Positions 39,249-48,846 of a stretch of 64,000 bases of DNA are shown piece after piece. Every line of letters starts with the position of its first letter. Position 1 is the first letter of the stretch. The translations under genes and the position numbers were made by a program. This DNA comes from Maniola hyperantus (taxonomy: Eukaryota; Arthropoda; Insecta; Lepidoptera; Nymphalidae), in the NCBI RefSeq assembly GCF_902806685.2, contig NC_048560.1, positions 412,492 through 476,491 on the forward strand. Direction: 5' to 3'. The notes under the pieces were generated by a model, which was not told the origin of the DNA, did not search any database, and was given only the letters and a program-made list of their open reading frames with translations.

Positions 39249-39488
39249 TAATTTAAATTTATACATGAATTCCCTGAAAAAAAGAAGGTGTTTAGATTAG
39301 AAAGCTAGCAAAAATGCCAATAATATTTTTTTGTGGAATTAAATATTTTCAAAAATGAGCGAATTTGCGAAATCGGTTCACCTGTTCTCGAGATTTGCGA
39401 TCAGCAACACATTTAGCGATTCATTTTATTGAATATATAGAGATTGTGCACCCGTTTTCCAGAAACCAACGCCTGTCATGAGTCCACC

Positions 39489-41198
39489 ATGCTCGCACTA
39501 AAGGGCACAATTGCTATTCTAACCCTAGCAGTCATTGCGATAGTGACTACGGAGAGATGCGAACGGACTAAAATCGGCAACGAATATTACAAGAGGCAAC
39601 TCATAGCTACTATAGATGGATACGCTTCACGAATCACCATCGATCCAAGAACGGAGAACATATTCTTCATGCTTCATAAAAGGAATTATACAAAAGGTAG
39701 GTCCTCCTGGGTTGTATTCCTCATTTCTGAGGGCCCTGACCCTAATCACATAATGGTAAAGTTTTTTGGGACAATGTTCTCAGATCCTTCTACATACGAC
39801 ATATAGAAATGTGTTTGTCAACTGTCACTACGACACGAAAAAATCATCAAGTAATCTTAATATTATACTGTGCATCAATCATTATTACAATCGCAATTGT
39901 TGGGATTGGCTGAATTTATGGTATTCTTGTAGCAATAATGCATTTTAGCCAATAGTGAGTCAGCATCAACCAACCAGCTGCGCGATTGCAGTAGAATGAC
40001 AGCTACAATGTCAAGATCGCAATCACCTCTGATTGGTTAACGCTCGCTCACTATTGGCTATAATGCATTGATACAACAAGAATAGCACGAATTCAGCCAA
40101 TCACAACAATTGAGATTGTAATGATGATTGTTGCAGGTTTTACGAAATCGCCCTACATGGGTGATTGCGATCGTGACATTGTAGCTGACATCTACCGCAA
40201 TCGACTACCGGCAGCTCGATATACCTATAGTAAAGTACGTTTCGTTTATAGAGAATTTTTCTTTCTTTTCCAAGGTATCCATCTTCTAAAACACGGTTCT
40301 CTCGGCATCACGGAACTGCCGGTGTCGGACGAGGTGGTCGGCCAGTGCGTTGGCGTGGATGTGGCAAATAATGTGATTTACATTGGCACCAACCAAGGTC
40401 TCATAACCTATGATTATTCGAGAACTGAAATCAGCGCTGAAAGGCCTATAGGTAATCAAAAATAATAATCAATTAATCTTCTAAATATATAAAAGGAAAA
40501 GGTGACTGACTGACTGACTGATCTATCAACGCACAGCTCAAACTACTGGATGGATCGGGTGCAGACTGCAGATAGCTATTATGACGTAAACAAAGACAAC
40601 GCGCTACAAATCTGAAATGTCATTCTAAAGGCCGATGTACATTATTTTCTGCTGCGTACACGTATGGATTACTCAGATCAGTTCTTTACTTTCAGGTGAC
40701 GACGATGTCCGAAGTATATTCATAGATAAAACAGACAACCAAATGTACATAACGACTGGAACCAATCACGAGATATTCAAGTTTATAAACGGATCAGCAG
40801 CTGTCAAGCGATACGAGAAAATTCCGAAAGCATATAGCTTCATTTTGGACAAAAAAGGGGACGCATTCTACGAATACGTAGATGGAAGACTATATTTCTT
40901 TTCCACAGATTTCTATGAACCCATCCAATATAAAGGGTTCACTAGAGAACTCAAGTTTATATTACAGTTAAATAATAACGATGAAGCTATAGTATCTGTT
41001 AAGGGATCCCTATTTAAACTATCAACTAAGAACATTTTACCAGTGAAAATTGGTCAGTTAGGTTTCAAAATAACTGGAATGGCATTCGATCATAGGAATA
41101 ATGTTATTATTGGCACTAAAGGAAAGATTTATAGATATAAACCGATCGATTCGAGCGATCCATGCCCCCCTGATGATTATTTTATGACTAGTATTTAA
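39489..41198 (+). CDS. OBP-like gene 10: three-coding-exon ommochrome-binding-protein-like protein
   Basis: Coding exons 39489-39696, 40275-40451 and 40696-41198 join in frame through two phase-1 introns (donors GTAGGT and GTAATC, acceptors TTCCAAG and CTTTCAG), giving 295 residues. The signal peptide MLALKGTIAILTLAVIAIVT precedes CERTKIGNEYYKRQLIATID, which aligns with the N-terminus of gene 9. Blades include VIYIGTNQGLITYD, QMYITTGTNHEIFKF, AFYEYVDGRLYFFS and VIIGTKGKIYRYK. Cysteines near both ends (ERCER, SDPCPP) match those of gene 9; the internal pair is absent (IPKAYSF, FYEYVD). An upstream ATG at 39478 opens an overlapping seven-residue frame. Intron 1 is full of MITE sequence and intron 2 holds a Hel-B fragment. 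AATAAA at 41305. Confidence 0.78.
39855..40230. mobile_element. MITE cluster in intron 1 of gene 10
   Basis: Two MITE copies related to 17124-17303: TTGTTGGGATTGGCTGAATT and TAGCCAATAGTGAG on one side, then CAGCTGCGCGATTGCAGTAG to AATCGACTACCGGCAGCTCG. Internal CACCTCTGATTGGTTAACGC and CTCGCTCACTATTGGCTA recur. Confidence 0.7.
40480..40615 (+). mobile_element. Hel-B fragment in intron 2 of gene 10
   Basis: TTCTAAATATATAAAAGGAA, GACTGACTGACTGA, CAACGCACAGCTCAAACTAC; truncated after AGCTATTATGACGTAA. Confidence 0.75.
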
Positions 41199-41379
41199 GC
41201 ATTTTAAGCCAGTTGGTTTATTTAAGTATTGTTAAGTGTAGGTACTTTTATTTAAGTAACTATTTTTATCTAAATAATTATCATTGATAGGAATGTGCTG
41301 AATTAATAAAGATATTTTTGAAAGAATGTGTTTCTTTTAATATTTTCTAGTTTATAATAATTTTTCTCTGTCTCTTACT

Positions 41380-41440
41380 AAGAGACCCGTGCTCAGTAGT
41401 GAGCCGGCGACTTATTAGTCATGATGATGATGATGATATT
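41380..41440 (+). repeat. SINE3 3' end
   Basis: GAGACCCGTGCTCAGTAGTG, AGCCGGCGACTTATTAGTCA and a GATGATGATGATGAT tail. Confidence 0.65.
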
Positions 41441-41617
41441 TTTTTTTAAATATTATTAGTTATTTTATTGCTATTAATTTTTAACTTATAAGTGGCGCCA
41501 TCTATGGATAAGTAGAAAAAAATTACTTATAAATAAAGTTTATATACCTACCTAATAAAAAAAAATGCTATGAATAGTTGTAGTTTCGTATAAAAATAAA
41601 AAATAAAAAAAGGGTTT

Positions 41618-41689
41618 GGGCTCGTCCGGGATTTGAACCCGGGACCTCTCGCACCCTAAGCGAAAATCATACCCCTAGACCAACGAGCC
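41618..41689 (-). tRNA. tRNA-Pro (anticodon AGG)
   Basis: A complete 72-nt cloverleaf on the - strand. The acceptor stem GGCTCGT/ACGAGCC has discriminator C. The A box lies in TTGGTCTAGGGGTATGAT, the B box is GGGTTCAAATCCC, the anticodon stem TTCGC/GCGAG has one T-G pair, and the loop TTAGGGT reads AGG. No intron is present. The sequence after its 3' end on this strand is AAACCC and then a T7 run, a good polymerase III terminator. Unlike the SINE heads nearby, it is not followed by a repeat body. Confidence 0.93.
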
Positions 41690-41794
41690 GGTAATAGACG
41701 TGCCGAAATTATGGTTAATTTTAAACGCCTTTAAATACTACGTCCTAATAGACTAGGTATGTATAGAGAGAGAGCCAGTGCGTGCTAGACCTAC

Positions 41795-41895
41795 GTTATT
41801 TTATAAAAGCTGAAAGTTTCTCTGCGTTTTCTCCCTAGCACTGGGACGAACGATCAGCGACTATGAAGTTTGCATCATGGTGGCTTTGGGAGATA
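41795..41895. mobile_element. MITE half copy
   Basis: AAAAGCTGAAAGTTTCTCTG, CACTGGGACGAACGATCAGC and GACTATGAAGTTTGCATCAT match the element at 27472-27594; the right inverted repeat is missing. Confidence 0.6.
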
Positions 41896-41944
41896 ACAGG
41901 TAATGAAGATGTAAAAAATCTTACGTCAAAGTATAAAGTCTAAT

Positions 41945-42170
41945 CCATGCTAATATTATAAATGCGAAAATGTGTCTGTCTGTCTGTCTGTATTTCTGCT
42001 AGCTTTTCACGGCCCAGGAGTTTAATCGATTTTGATGAAATTTGGTACAGAGTTTTAGCTTAGGTACATCCCAGGGAAGGAAGGAGAATATGCTACTTTT
42101 TATCCTGGAAAATTAAAAGAGTTCCCATGGGGTACTTAACGGCTCATTATTTTAACCGATATATATGAAA
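41945..42170 (+). mobile_element. Hel-A element
   Basis: ATGCTAATATTATAAATGCG, CTGT repeats, TTTTCACGGCCCAGGAGTTT, CTTTTTATCCTGGAAAATTA; lacks the hairpin end. Confidence 0.7.
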
Positions 42171-42171
42171 C

Positions 42172-42395
42172 TAGCTGATACCCGCGACGTCGTCCGCGTT
42201 GAATTAGGTTTTTTAAAATCCCGTGGGATCTCTTTGATTTTCCGGGATAAAAAGTAGCCTATGTCACTCTCCAGGTCTTTATCTATACCTATGCAAAAAA
42301 TCACGTCAATCCGTTCCACCGTTGCGACGTGATTGAAGTACAAACCAACAAACAAACACACATTCGCATTTATAATAAGGGTACTGATAATAAGG
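42172..42395 (-). mobile_element. Hel-A element, antisense
   Basis: CTAGCTGATACCCGCGACGT to CACACATTCGCATTTATAAT, followed by a doubled AAGGGTACTGAT. Confidence 0.75.
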
Positions 42396-42675
42396 GTACT
42401 GATTTGGTACAGAGGTAGCTGGCATCTTCTTATCCCGGAAAATCAAAGAGTTCCCACGGGATTTTTAAAACCTAAATCCACGCGGACGAAGTCGCGGTAG
42501 GGTGGTTTATACTAGCGACGGCCGAAGCTTTCCCACCAGGCCAGACCAGAAATTTAGTAATTATAAAATTCCAAACCCCTGCCAGGAATCGAACTCGGGA
42601 CCTCGCACTAATAAGACCAGCGCTTACCACTGCGCCATGGAGGTCGTCAAAAATCGCGGGCACAAGCTAGTTAAC
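42396..42675 (+). mobile_element. Hel-A 3' part interrupted by a SINE1 fragment
   Basis: The Helitron end GCGGACGAAGTCGCGG stops at 42496. A 5'-to-middle SINE1 piece in antisense (42497-42653) follows, and the Helitron resumes with TCGCGGGCACAAGCTAGT. TCGCGG occurs on both sides, a likely 6-bp target duplication. Confidence 0.75.
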
Positions 42676-43379
42676 TATAAATTAGCAATTACGCAATGTA
42701 AAGGTATGCATTAATTATGATACAACAGTTTCCATTGTTGCGAAGTGAAATTAACCACAAAAAGATTTATCTCGTGATCAATGGCACATAATTGCTGGGA
42801 ACGAAGCAGAGTGGGTGACTTAATCTCTAGGCACACACTTATCTGTGCTATAATATACATTTACATAAAAACTTTTAAATAGGTGCATACATCTTGAGAA
42901 CGCACTCGCCATATTTGCTCTGTGTCAACTGTCATGTCAAAAATACTATTTTACAGTGCGACAGTGGCGACAATGCTCTCTTGGCACTTGAGTGGCATTG
43001 ACAGCGGGCGCTGTTGGAGAACAAAGGCTTAGACTATTCAAACAAGAACAATAAAAATGGTTTTTACCATACGAGCTTTTCTTTTCGAAATTATTTTATC
43101 TTTCGATTTTAATAGGTCTCGACGGCGCCGTTGAATTACGCCATTTAGCTACCTCGCCTCCCTAACTACAAAGGGGACACTTGACGGCAACATTAGTTCC
43201 GATTTTCGCCACGCGCCAAGATAGCCTTGTCGCACTTTAAAAGTGGTTCCGAGACGTAGACTTTGAAGTACGTAGATTTTTGCTTTTTTTTTTCATTTTT
43301 TTTTTACGTGCTTGACACGTGATTGATGCGTTTTTATATATTTTTTTCTTGATACTAATGAACGACCCGTTTGAAATCC
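42676..43379. other. Intergenic, nothing recognised
   Basis: No repeat of the families named here. 43280-43310 is T-rich. Confidence 0.5.
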
Positions 43380-43555
43380 AGACGTCACAGAGGTTGCACT
43401 GCGTTGGTCACATCGAGACCACCGCAGCGAGACATTGTACCCAAGATGCTGGCAGGTGGCATTACCCCTTTGTATGGCCAAACTAATTCTGCTGCCAGCT
43501 CTTGGGTCCCCGGTTGACTCGATAACGGATAACCCTTTTCGAAATAAAATTGCTT
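43380..43555 (-). repeat. Retroelement C-terminal fragment
   Basis: ACCACCGCAGCGAGACATTG, CCCCTTTGTATGGCCAAACT and CTCTTGGGTCCCCGGTTGAC match 56905-57030. Confidence 0.7.
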
Positions 43556-43559
43556 AATA

Positions 43560-43665
43560 AAATGCACATAACTCCGAAAAGTTAGAGGTGCCCGGGATCG
43601 AACCTCCGACTTCCCAAATAGGAGGCGGACGTCTTAACCACAACGCTATCATACCATTATTTTTA
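43560..43665 (-). repeat. SINE3 tRNA-like head, antisense
   Basis: CATAACTCCGAAAAGTTAGA, GGGATCGAACCTCC (B box complement) and GGCGGACGTCTTAACCACAA. Reads as a tRNA-derived SINE head, not a tRNA gene. Confidence 0.7.
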
Positions 43666-43974
43666 TTTTTTCTAACCAGCTGTTTAGAACGTCCTCTCGA
43701 AGCTCCCATTAGCAAAGTCCCACCACATCGAGTAAACATACGGCACTTTACACAAAACTTGACCATGCCTTGCTGTGTAGACGTGTAGTGTATTTATTTA
43801 TGCGTGTGTTTTTCGATATATTTTGTGTTTTTAGTGTCTTATGTGTTTCAAACTTTTTTAAAGTTGAATTAAGGTTACTTATTTATATGTATTTTTCTTT
43901 GTGTTGCTTGGATGAAAAATTAAGGTGAGCTTTAATAATAATTATGTACTTACTATTTTTTCTTTAGATTTTTT

Positions 43975-44218
43975 AAAGCTTGTTAAGATGTCAGGAGGTC
44001 TGGGACTCAATTCCTGGCACGCAACTCTTAACTTTTCGGAGTTATGCGCATTTCAAGTCATTAAGTATTACGTGCTTTAACGGTGAAGGAAAACATCGTG
44101 AGGAAACCTGCATACCTAGCCAGCGTGGTAGACTATGGTCAGACCATACTCATTCTGAGAGGAGATCCGTGCTAATGAGCCGGCGATCGCTTGCTGATGA
44201 TGATGATAGTTACTAGTT
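43975..44218 (+). repeat. SINE3
   Basis: CTCAATTCCTGGCACGCAAC, TTTTCGGAGTTATGCGCATT, AACGGTGAAGGAAAACATCG, GGAAACCTGCATACC, ending GGCGATCGCTTGCTGATGAT. Confidence 0.75.
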
Positions 44219-44264
44219 ACGACAGTTTTCACGTACAGATAAACGAGTCAGGGGTTTTTTTTTT

Positions 44265-45080
44265 AAATAGATATAGCGAGCAAACGAGCAGGCGGGTCAC
44301 CTGATGTTAAGTGATTACCGCCGCCCATGAACATTTGCAGCACCAGAGGAACCGCCGATGCGTTGCCGGCCTTTTAGGAATTTGTATCGAATAAAAAATA
44401 AAAACTGTACCATATATTCTGTGACTGTACTATATACTATATTATATGTACTAGTAACTATTTATACCTACAGTAGTGGGCTGAAGAACTCATTAATGCT
44501 AAAGTTTACGAACGAAAGTGGCGTTCCTTGAACGCTGTGACCTGTTATGTAGATAGATAAACCTATAACATAGGCATTTACTTGGCGAGCTTGAATGTCA
44601 ATAATACTATATATTTACTTATTTACTAGCTTTTGCCCGTGACTTCGTCCCTTGATATAATTTAATGGTTGATATAATAAAAGCCTATAACATTCAGGGA
44701 TAACGTAGCTAGCTGGCTGCCAGTGAAACGAGCAGCCAGCGATGGCTTCGTATAAACATTTTTTTTAATAGAGATAGCGAGCAAACGAGCAGGCGGGTCG
44801 GGTCACCTGATGTTAAGTGATTACCGCCGCCCATGAACATTTGCAACACCAGAGGAACCGCCGATGCGTTGCCGGCGTTTTAGGAATTTGTTGATCCTTT
44901 GAATAAGCCCATGTTGTAATCTAGTGGGAGCACTCCGATGGGAGTTGGTTCCACAGTTTGCATGTGCGTGGAAAGAAGGATCTGGCACAACGGACGGTCG
45001 AAGTGCACCAGACACCCAGGTGGTGAGGGTGAAATTCCTTACGGTGGCGCGCGGTGCGGTTGTAGACAATGCTATAGAAC
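44265..45080. repeat. Two copies of the GAGCAAAC repeat
   Basis: 44270-44390 and 44765-45065 share GAGCAGGCGGGTCACCTGAT (the second with an extra GGGTC), CCGCCCATGAACATTTGCA and GCCGATGCGTTGCCGG. The second is longer and includes GTGGTGAGGGTGAAATTCCT. Between them 44400-44760 is unrecognised except a short Helitron-like TTTTGCCCGTGACTTCGTCC at 44633. Confidence 0.6.
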
Positions 45081-45354
45081 TGAACTTCTTCTTATAATCT
45101 TTGGGTTTTTTTGTGCTGCTGCGTCACCGGTTGTTATCATTATACTTTTATAGGATACCATAATAATTATTACTTTTGATATAGTGAAAGAATCACCACG
45201 AAACAAGAGTCAAACGGTACAACGATAGGTACCACCACAGAATTCTAATAATATTAAAACCGAAACAGGCAGTGTCGCCAGTTATAACAGGTCAAACAAA
45301 AATAATTTTATGAAAGAAATACTTACTATAATTATTGCGTACGCGCTGTGCATA

Positions 45355-45520
45355 CAAAGTCAAAGTTAAATTATTTATTCAAAATAGGTAATAAATTACT
45401 CTTTTTGATAGTCAGATGTTGGATTTGTAAGATATAGTGGTGATAATTATTACGCAAACTTAAAACTAAAGCTACGATGGTTCCAAACGCGCCCAGGTCT
45501 GAGAAGACCTGGGCGCACAA
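45355..45520 (+). repeat. LINE 3'-end-like repeat with a strong hairpin
   Basis: AAATTATTTATTCAAAATAG recalls 12245-12270. It ends with a 12-bp perfect stem, GCGCCCAGGTCT (45489-45500) and AGACCTGGGCGC (45505-45516), around a 4-nt loop. Confidence 0.6.
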
Positions 45521-46145
45521 ATACAGGTTCTGGGATACAAAAATATATGTTAGCTTATGTCACAAGAATAACGTACCTACCTACTACTTTATAGATCAAT
45601 TAAGTACTTAGTTCATTTTTACATCGTCAAAAAATTTATTATACAGATACATTTTTACGGCATGATTAATTTATAGCTCGACATTAGCGAGGGCGATAAA
45701 TAATACATTTGTCGCTCCGTGTTTAAATAGACTACTTAAATCACGGATACTCATTACTTAAGTGCGGGTTTAAATCACGCAGTACTATGTCTAAGATTCA
45801 AACCTTTGCAAATGCGTCTGTTTTTACTTTAACAAGCACTGATGTTCCACTGGACATCTGAGATAAGCTCCGAGCGAGCCTCTTCTATGCTTAATCTGAA
45901 TTCCGTGGTTATAACTTTGTCGGTTAAAGTAATTTATTCCGCTGGTAAATAAAAAATGGATGACATATGACACGTGGCTTATATAACATGTAACTGTTAT
46001 TTGGTGTTATATAATGTAATGTTGGGACGTGAGCGGTTTCCGGATTTAAAACATTTCACTCGAATTCCGATTCAAGTTGACTGTTGATTTTTTTATTACC
46101 GAATTCTGGTCCCATAATGTTACTGATAATTTAACCAGGATCTGC
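45521..46145. other. Intergenic, nothing recognised
   Basis: No gene or known repeat. Confidence 0.5.
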
Positions 46146-46148
46146 ATT

Positions 46149-46287
46149 TTAAGGTGCCTGTCCACTGAAACGGAGCGGAGATGTGTTGAGCTGACCAATC
46201 CGGATGTCGGTAAACTGACAAAACTCTGATTGGTCAACTATATACATCTCCGCTCCGCTCCGCTTCAGTGGACCGGCACCCTTAGGG
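46149..46287. mobile_element. MITE with about 30-bp terminal inverted repeats
   Basis: AAGGTGCCTGTCCACTGAAA with CGGAGCGGAGATGT on the left and ACATCTCCGCTCCGC with TTCAGTGGACCGGCACCCTT on the right. Confidence 0.75.
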
Positions 46288-46378
46288 TTCCATGGTCGAC
46301 ATCCAATCTACTCGAAACGTTTTTGCCCAACGTTTCTGATTCGAACCCCTCAGTGGGATGATTCGCTAACTCAGTCTA

Positions 46379-46530
46379 ACGATGAATGATAGTCACCCAG
46401 CACATTTGACATTGGTTGGCTGTACATTGCTGCTTCACTGAGTGACATTAAAATAATTTTTCGTAGAAAACCTTCAATGGATTAAAAATAAATGTCAAAT
46501 GAGTCAGGTGACTATCATTCAGTGTTTTAA
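46379..46530. mobile_element. MITE with TGAATGATAGTCACC inverted repeats
   Basis: GATGAATGATAGTCACC followed by ACATTTGACATT faces AATGTCAAATGAGTC followed by AGGTGACTATCATTCA. Confidence 0.7.
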
Positions 46531-46565
46531 TCCACCACAAATTCTAAATGCCTGAACATATTGGA

Positions 46566-46604
46566 TTTCATCGTTTCTTTTTATTATTCAGATACAAGTT
46601 AGCC
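46566..46604 (-). repeat. SINE1 tail, left half of the split copy
   Basis: TTTCTTTTTATTATTCAGAT and ACAAGTTAGCC are the antisense tail of SINE1; the copy resumes at 51930 after the LINE. Confidence 0.8.
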
Positions 46605-46812
46605 GTCCCCCGTGTGGAGTTGCTGGGTCTCCCATCGGGCGCGTCCCCTGGGTGGTGGATAGGGGAATGCCTCCCAGATATGGGTGGTACTGGGGAAATC
46701 AAATACCCGGCGCGAACCAAAACCAGTAGGCATGGGCGTGCCTTTGGTCCTGTAAGACGCGGCCTAGGGGACTTCACCCCGACAGAAAAAGCAAGCTGTA
46801 GCTCAGCCAAAA

Positions 46813-48846
46813 ATGGAAGCGAATGGTAAAGTTAATGTACCCCAGGTGGGTACCGCAGCTGGTTTACCCTGCGGAGAATCCCACACTGAACCTAGTTCAG
46901 TCAGCCCTACCGTATCTGGGGAGGGCAACTATCGCTTTTCAGAAGAAGTTTTAACACAAGACAATTTAAACACGGAGAACGACAGACAGGAAAAACTGGA
47001 ACAGCTAATAGATCCGTTTGCAAGGAAAGATTCTATCAGAAGAACCCCACCTGCAACTGAAAAGCTTCAAAGTTATCAGTCGCCAGAAGAAAAACAACCT
47101 AAGGATACTGAAGAACTAAATAGTATGAATAAAAAAGAGACTCCAACGTCAGACGATCGTCCGAAGAAAAGGAAGAAACTGTCGAGCCCTATTGCGCTAA
47201 AGCTTGAAGAAATTCAACCATCAATAGAACTGATTAAATTAAAATCAAGGACAGAAGAACTTAATAATTTTATAAGAGGCAACAAAAATGTACACAAAGA
47301 AGTAAAGAAGTTTGCACTGGAAATAACAAGCTTGGTTAAACAGGTGACTACGAGATATAAACATGACACATATAAAATTCAAGAACTACAGAAAGAGTTA
47401 AAAGAGTATAGAGAGGCGCAAGAGTGCAGATATACTAAGTTGGAAAACGAATTACAAGAACTAAGGATACTATATGAAAACAGATTCAAAGACATAGAAA
47501 ATAGCAAAGAATGCGGTTGCACATGTAATGAAAAGAAAGACAAGTTTAACCTTACAGGTTCAAAAGTAAATAATTATGAGGAATTTGCGCAGGTTGTTGA
47601 CCAAGACTGGACTGAAGATGGTTTTAAAAATGTTCAGATAAATCATGGAGACCCGTTCAGAGATTTGCCTGAGAATGTAGTATACTTTTGCGATGAAAGC
47701 AAGGAAAGGCAGACGAGGATGGGGAAAAGGATCCTTAATAGGCATCCAGAACTCACAGAGGGAGAAAAGATCGAATGCGATGGAGGAAAATATACAACTG
47801 TCACGCAGCGCAATACATATAAGACAAGTGATGGCAACCACACGAAAGAAAAAAATATCACTGGTTTTTTCTATGACCCTACACAAAAAAATGGCAAAAC
47901 TCAACGTGATATTTTTCACCTGTGCCAGGAACTAAGGAAAATTTGTGAAAACTATGAAAAACGGGAGATAACTGTAGTTTCCCCCCAATCAATTGGAGCA
48001 GAAAATATGAGGAAAATACTGGAAGTCACCTTCCATGAAACAAATATCAAAGTAAATCTGAGAACAAATAAGAAAAAGAACAGCTACAAAGAAAAGAAGA
48101 AAAATGACATACAAAATAACATTATAGTAATTGAAGACAAAGCAGCTACTTATGCAGACACAGTTAGAAAACTAAAAGAAGGTCTTAAGGACAGCGATGC
48201 TCTTGAGTACATAACAGGAGTTAGAAAAACAAACTCAGGGAAAGTTTTGGTTAAGATCTCGGAAAATGCGGACAAGGATAAGGTCATAAACGGACTTAAG
48301 GAGAATTGCAACATGGCGGTGCATAATAAGGTTAACAGAAAAATTTTGCATATCAAAGATGTAGATGCAACTGCAGAAGAAGAAGACATCAGAGAAGCAA
48401 TAATAAATACAAACTTAATCTGTAACCAAGAACAGCTAGAAGTTAAAGGGCTACGTCCAATGAAGAATGGAAACAAAATAGCCACCATATGGATGGAAGA
48501 GTCAGACTGTACGAGAATACTAGACAAGCAGAAACTAAGATGTGGACTGAATATATGCTATGTAGAGGAAAGGATAGAAGTACTAAGATGCTACCGCTGC
48601 TGGGGCTATAACCATAAGGCCACCCAATGCAAGGAAGAAGACAGGAGCAAAAAGTGCCGTAAATGCACTGGAAACGACCATATAGCAAAAGACTGCAATG
48701 AAGAAGCATTCTGCCCACACTGCGATCAGCATGATCACGCAGCTGGAAGTGGTAAATGCAAAGCTTTTCAAAAAGCTCTCAGATTAGCGAGGAAAGATAC
48801 AGGCCGCAGGGAAGAAGAATCGGTACATTCACGGTCCTCCAAATAA
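46813..48846 (+). CDS. LINE ORF1: zinc-knuckle RNA-binding (Gag-like) protein
   Basis: A 677-residue protein expected to coat the retrotransposon RNA. The N-terminal ~120 residues are polar and low in complexity with a basic stretch (RPKKRKKLS, a possible nuclear signal). Residues ~130-235 look like a coiled coil (ELQKELKEYREAQECRYTKL). Near the C-terminus there are three knuckles: CYRCWGYNHKATQC and CRKCTGNDHIAKDC fit C-x2-C-x4-H-x4-C, and CPHCDQHDHAAGSGKC is a longer variant. The start is the first ATG after the 5' UTR in good frame. It ends 90 nt inside the ORF2 frame. No internal stop or frameshift. Confidence 0.85.
   Translation: MEANGKVNVPQVGTAAGLPCGESHTEPSSVSPTVSGEGNYRFSEEVLTQDNLNTENDRQEKLEQLIDPFARKDSIRRTPPATEKLQSYQSPEEKQPKDTEELNSMNKKETPTSDDRPKKRKKLSSPIALKLEEIQPSIELIKLKSRTEELNNFIRGNKNVHKEVKKFALEITSLVKQVTTRYKHDTYKIQELQKELKEYREAQECRYTKLENELQELRILYENRFKDIENSKECGCTCNEKKDKFNLTGSKVNNYEEFAQVVDQDWTEDGFKNVQINHGDPFRDLPENVVYFCDESKERQTRMGKRILNRHPELTEGEKIECDGGKYTTVTQRNTYKTSDGNHTKEKNITGFFYDPTQKNGKTQRDIFHLCQELRKICENYEKREITVVSPQSIGAENMRKILEVTFHETNIKVNLRTNKKKNSYKEKKKNDIQNNIIVIEDKAATYADTVRKLKEGLKDSDALEYITGVRKTNSGKVLVKISENADKDKVINGLKENCNMAVHNKVNRKILHIKDVDATAEEEDIREAIINTNLICNQEQLEVKGLRPMKNGNKIATIWMEESDCTRILDKQKLRCGLNICYVEERIEVLRCYRCWGYNHKATQCKEEDRSKKCRKCTGNDHIAKDCNEEAFCPHCDQHDHAAGSGKCKAFQKALRLARKDTGRREEESVHSRSSK

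Noticed and set aside
43585..43650. tRNA gene on the - strand
   Set aside because: SINE3 head; same head at 54128 and body elsewhere.
47560..48771. Several open frames on the - strand opposite the LINE ORF1
   Set aside because: They mirror the A-rich coding strand of ORF1 and show no family features.
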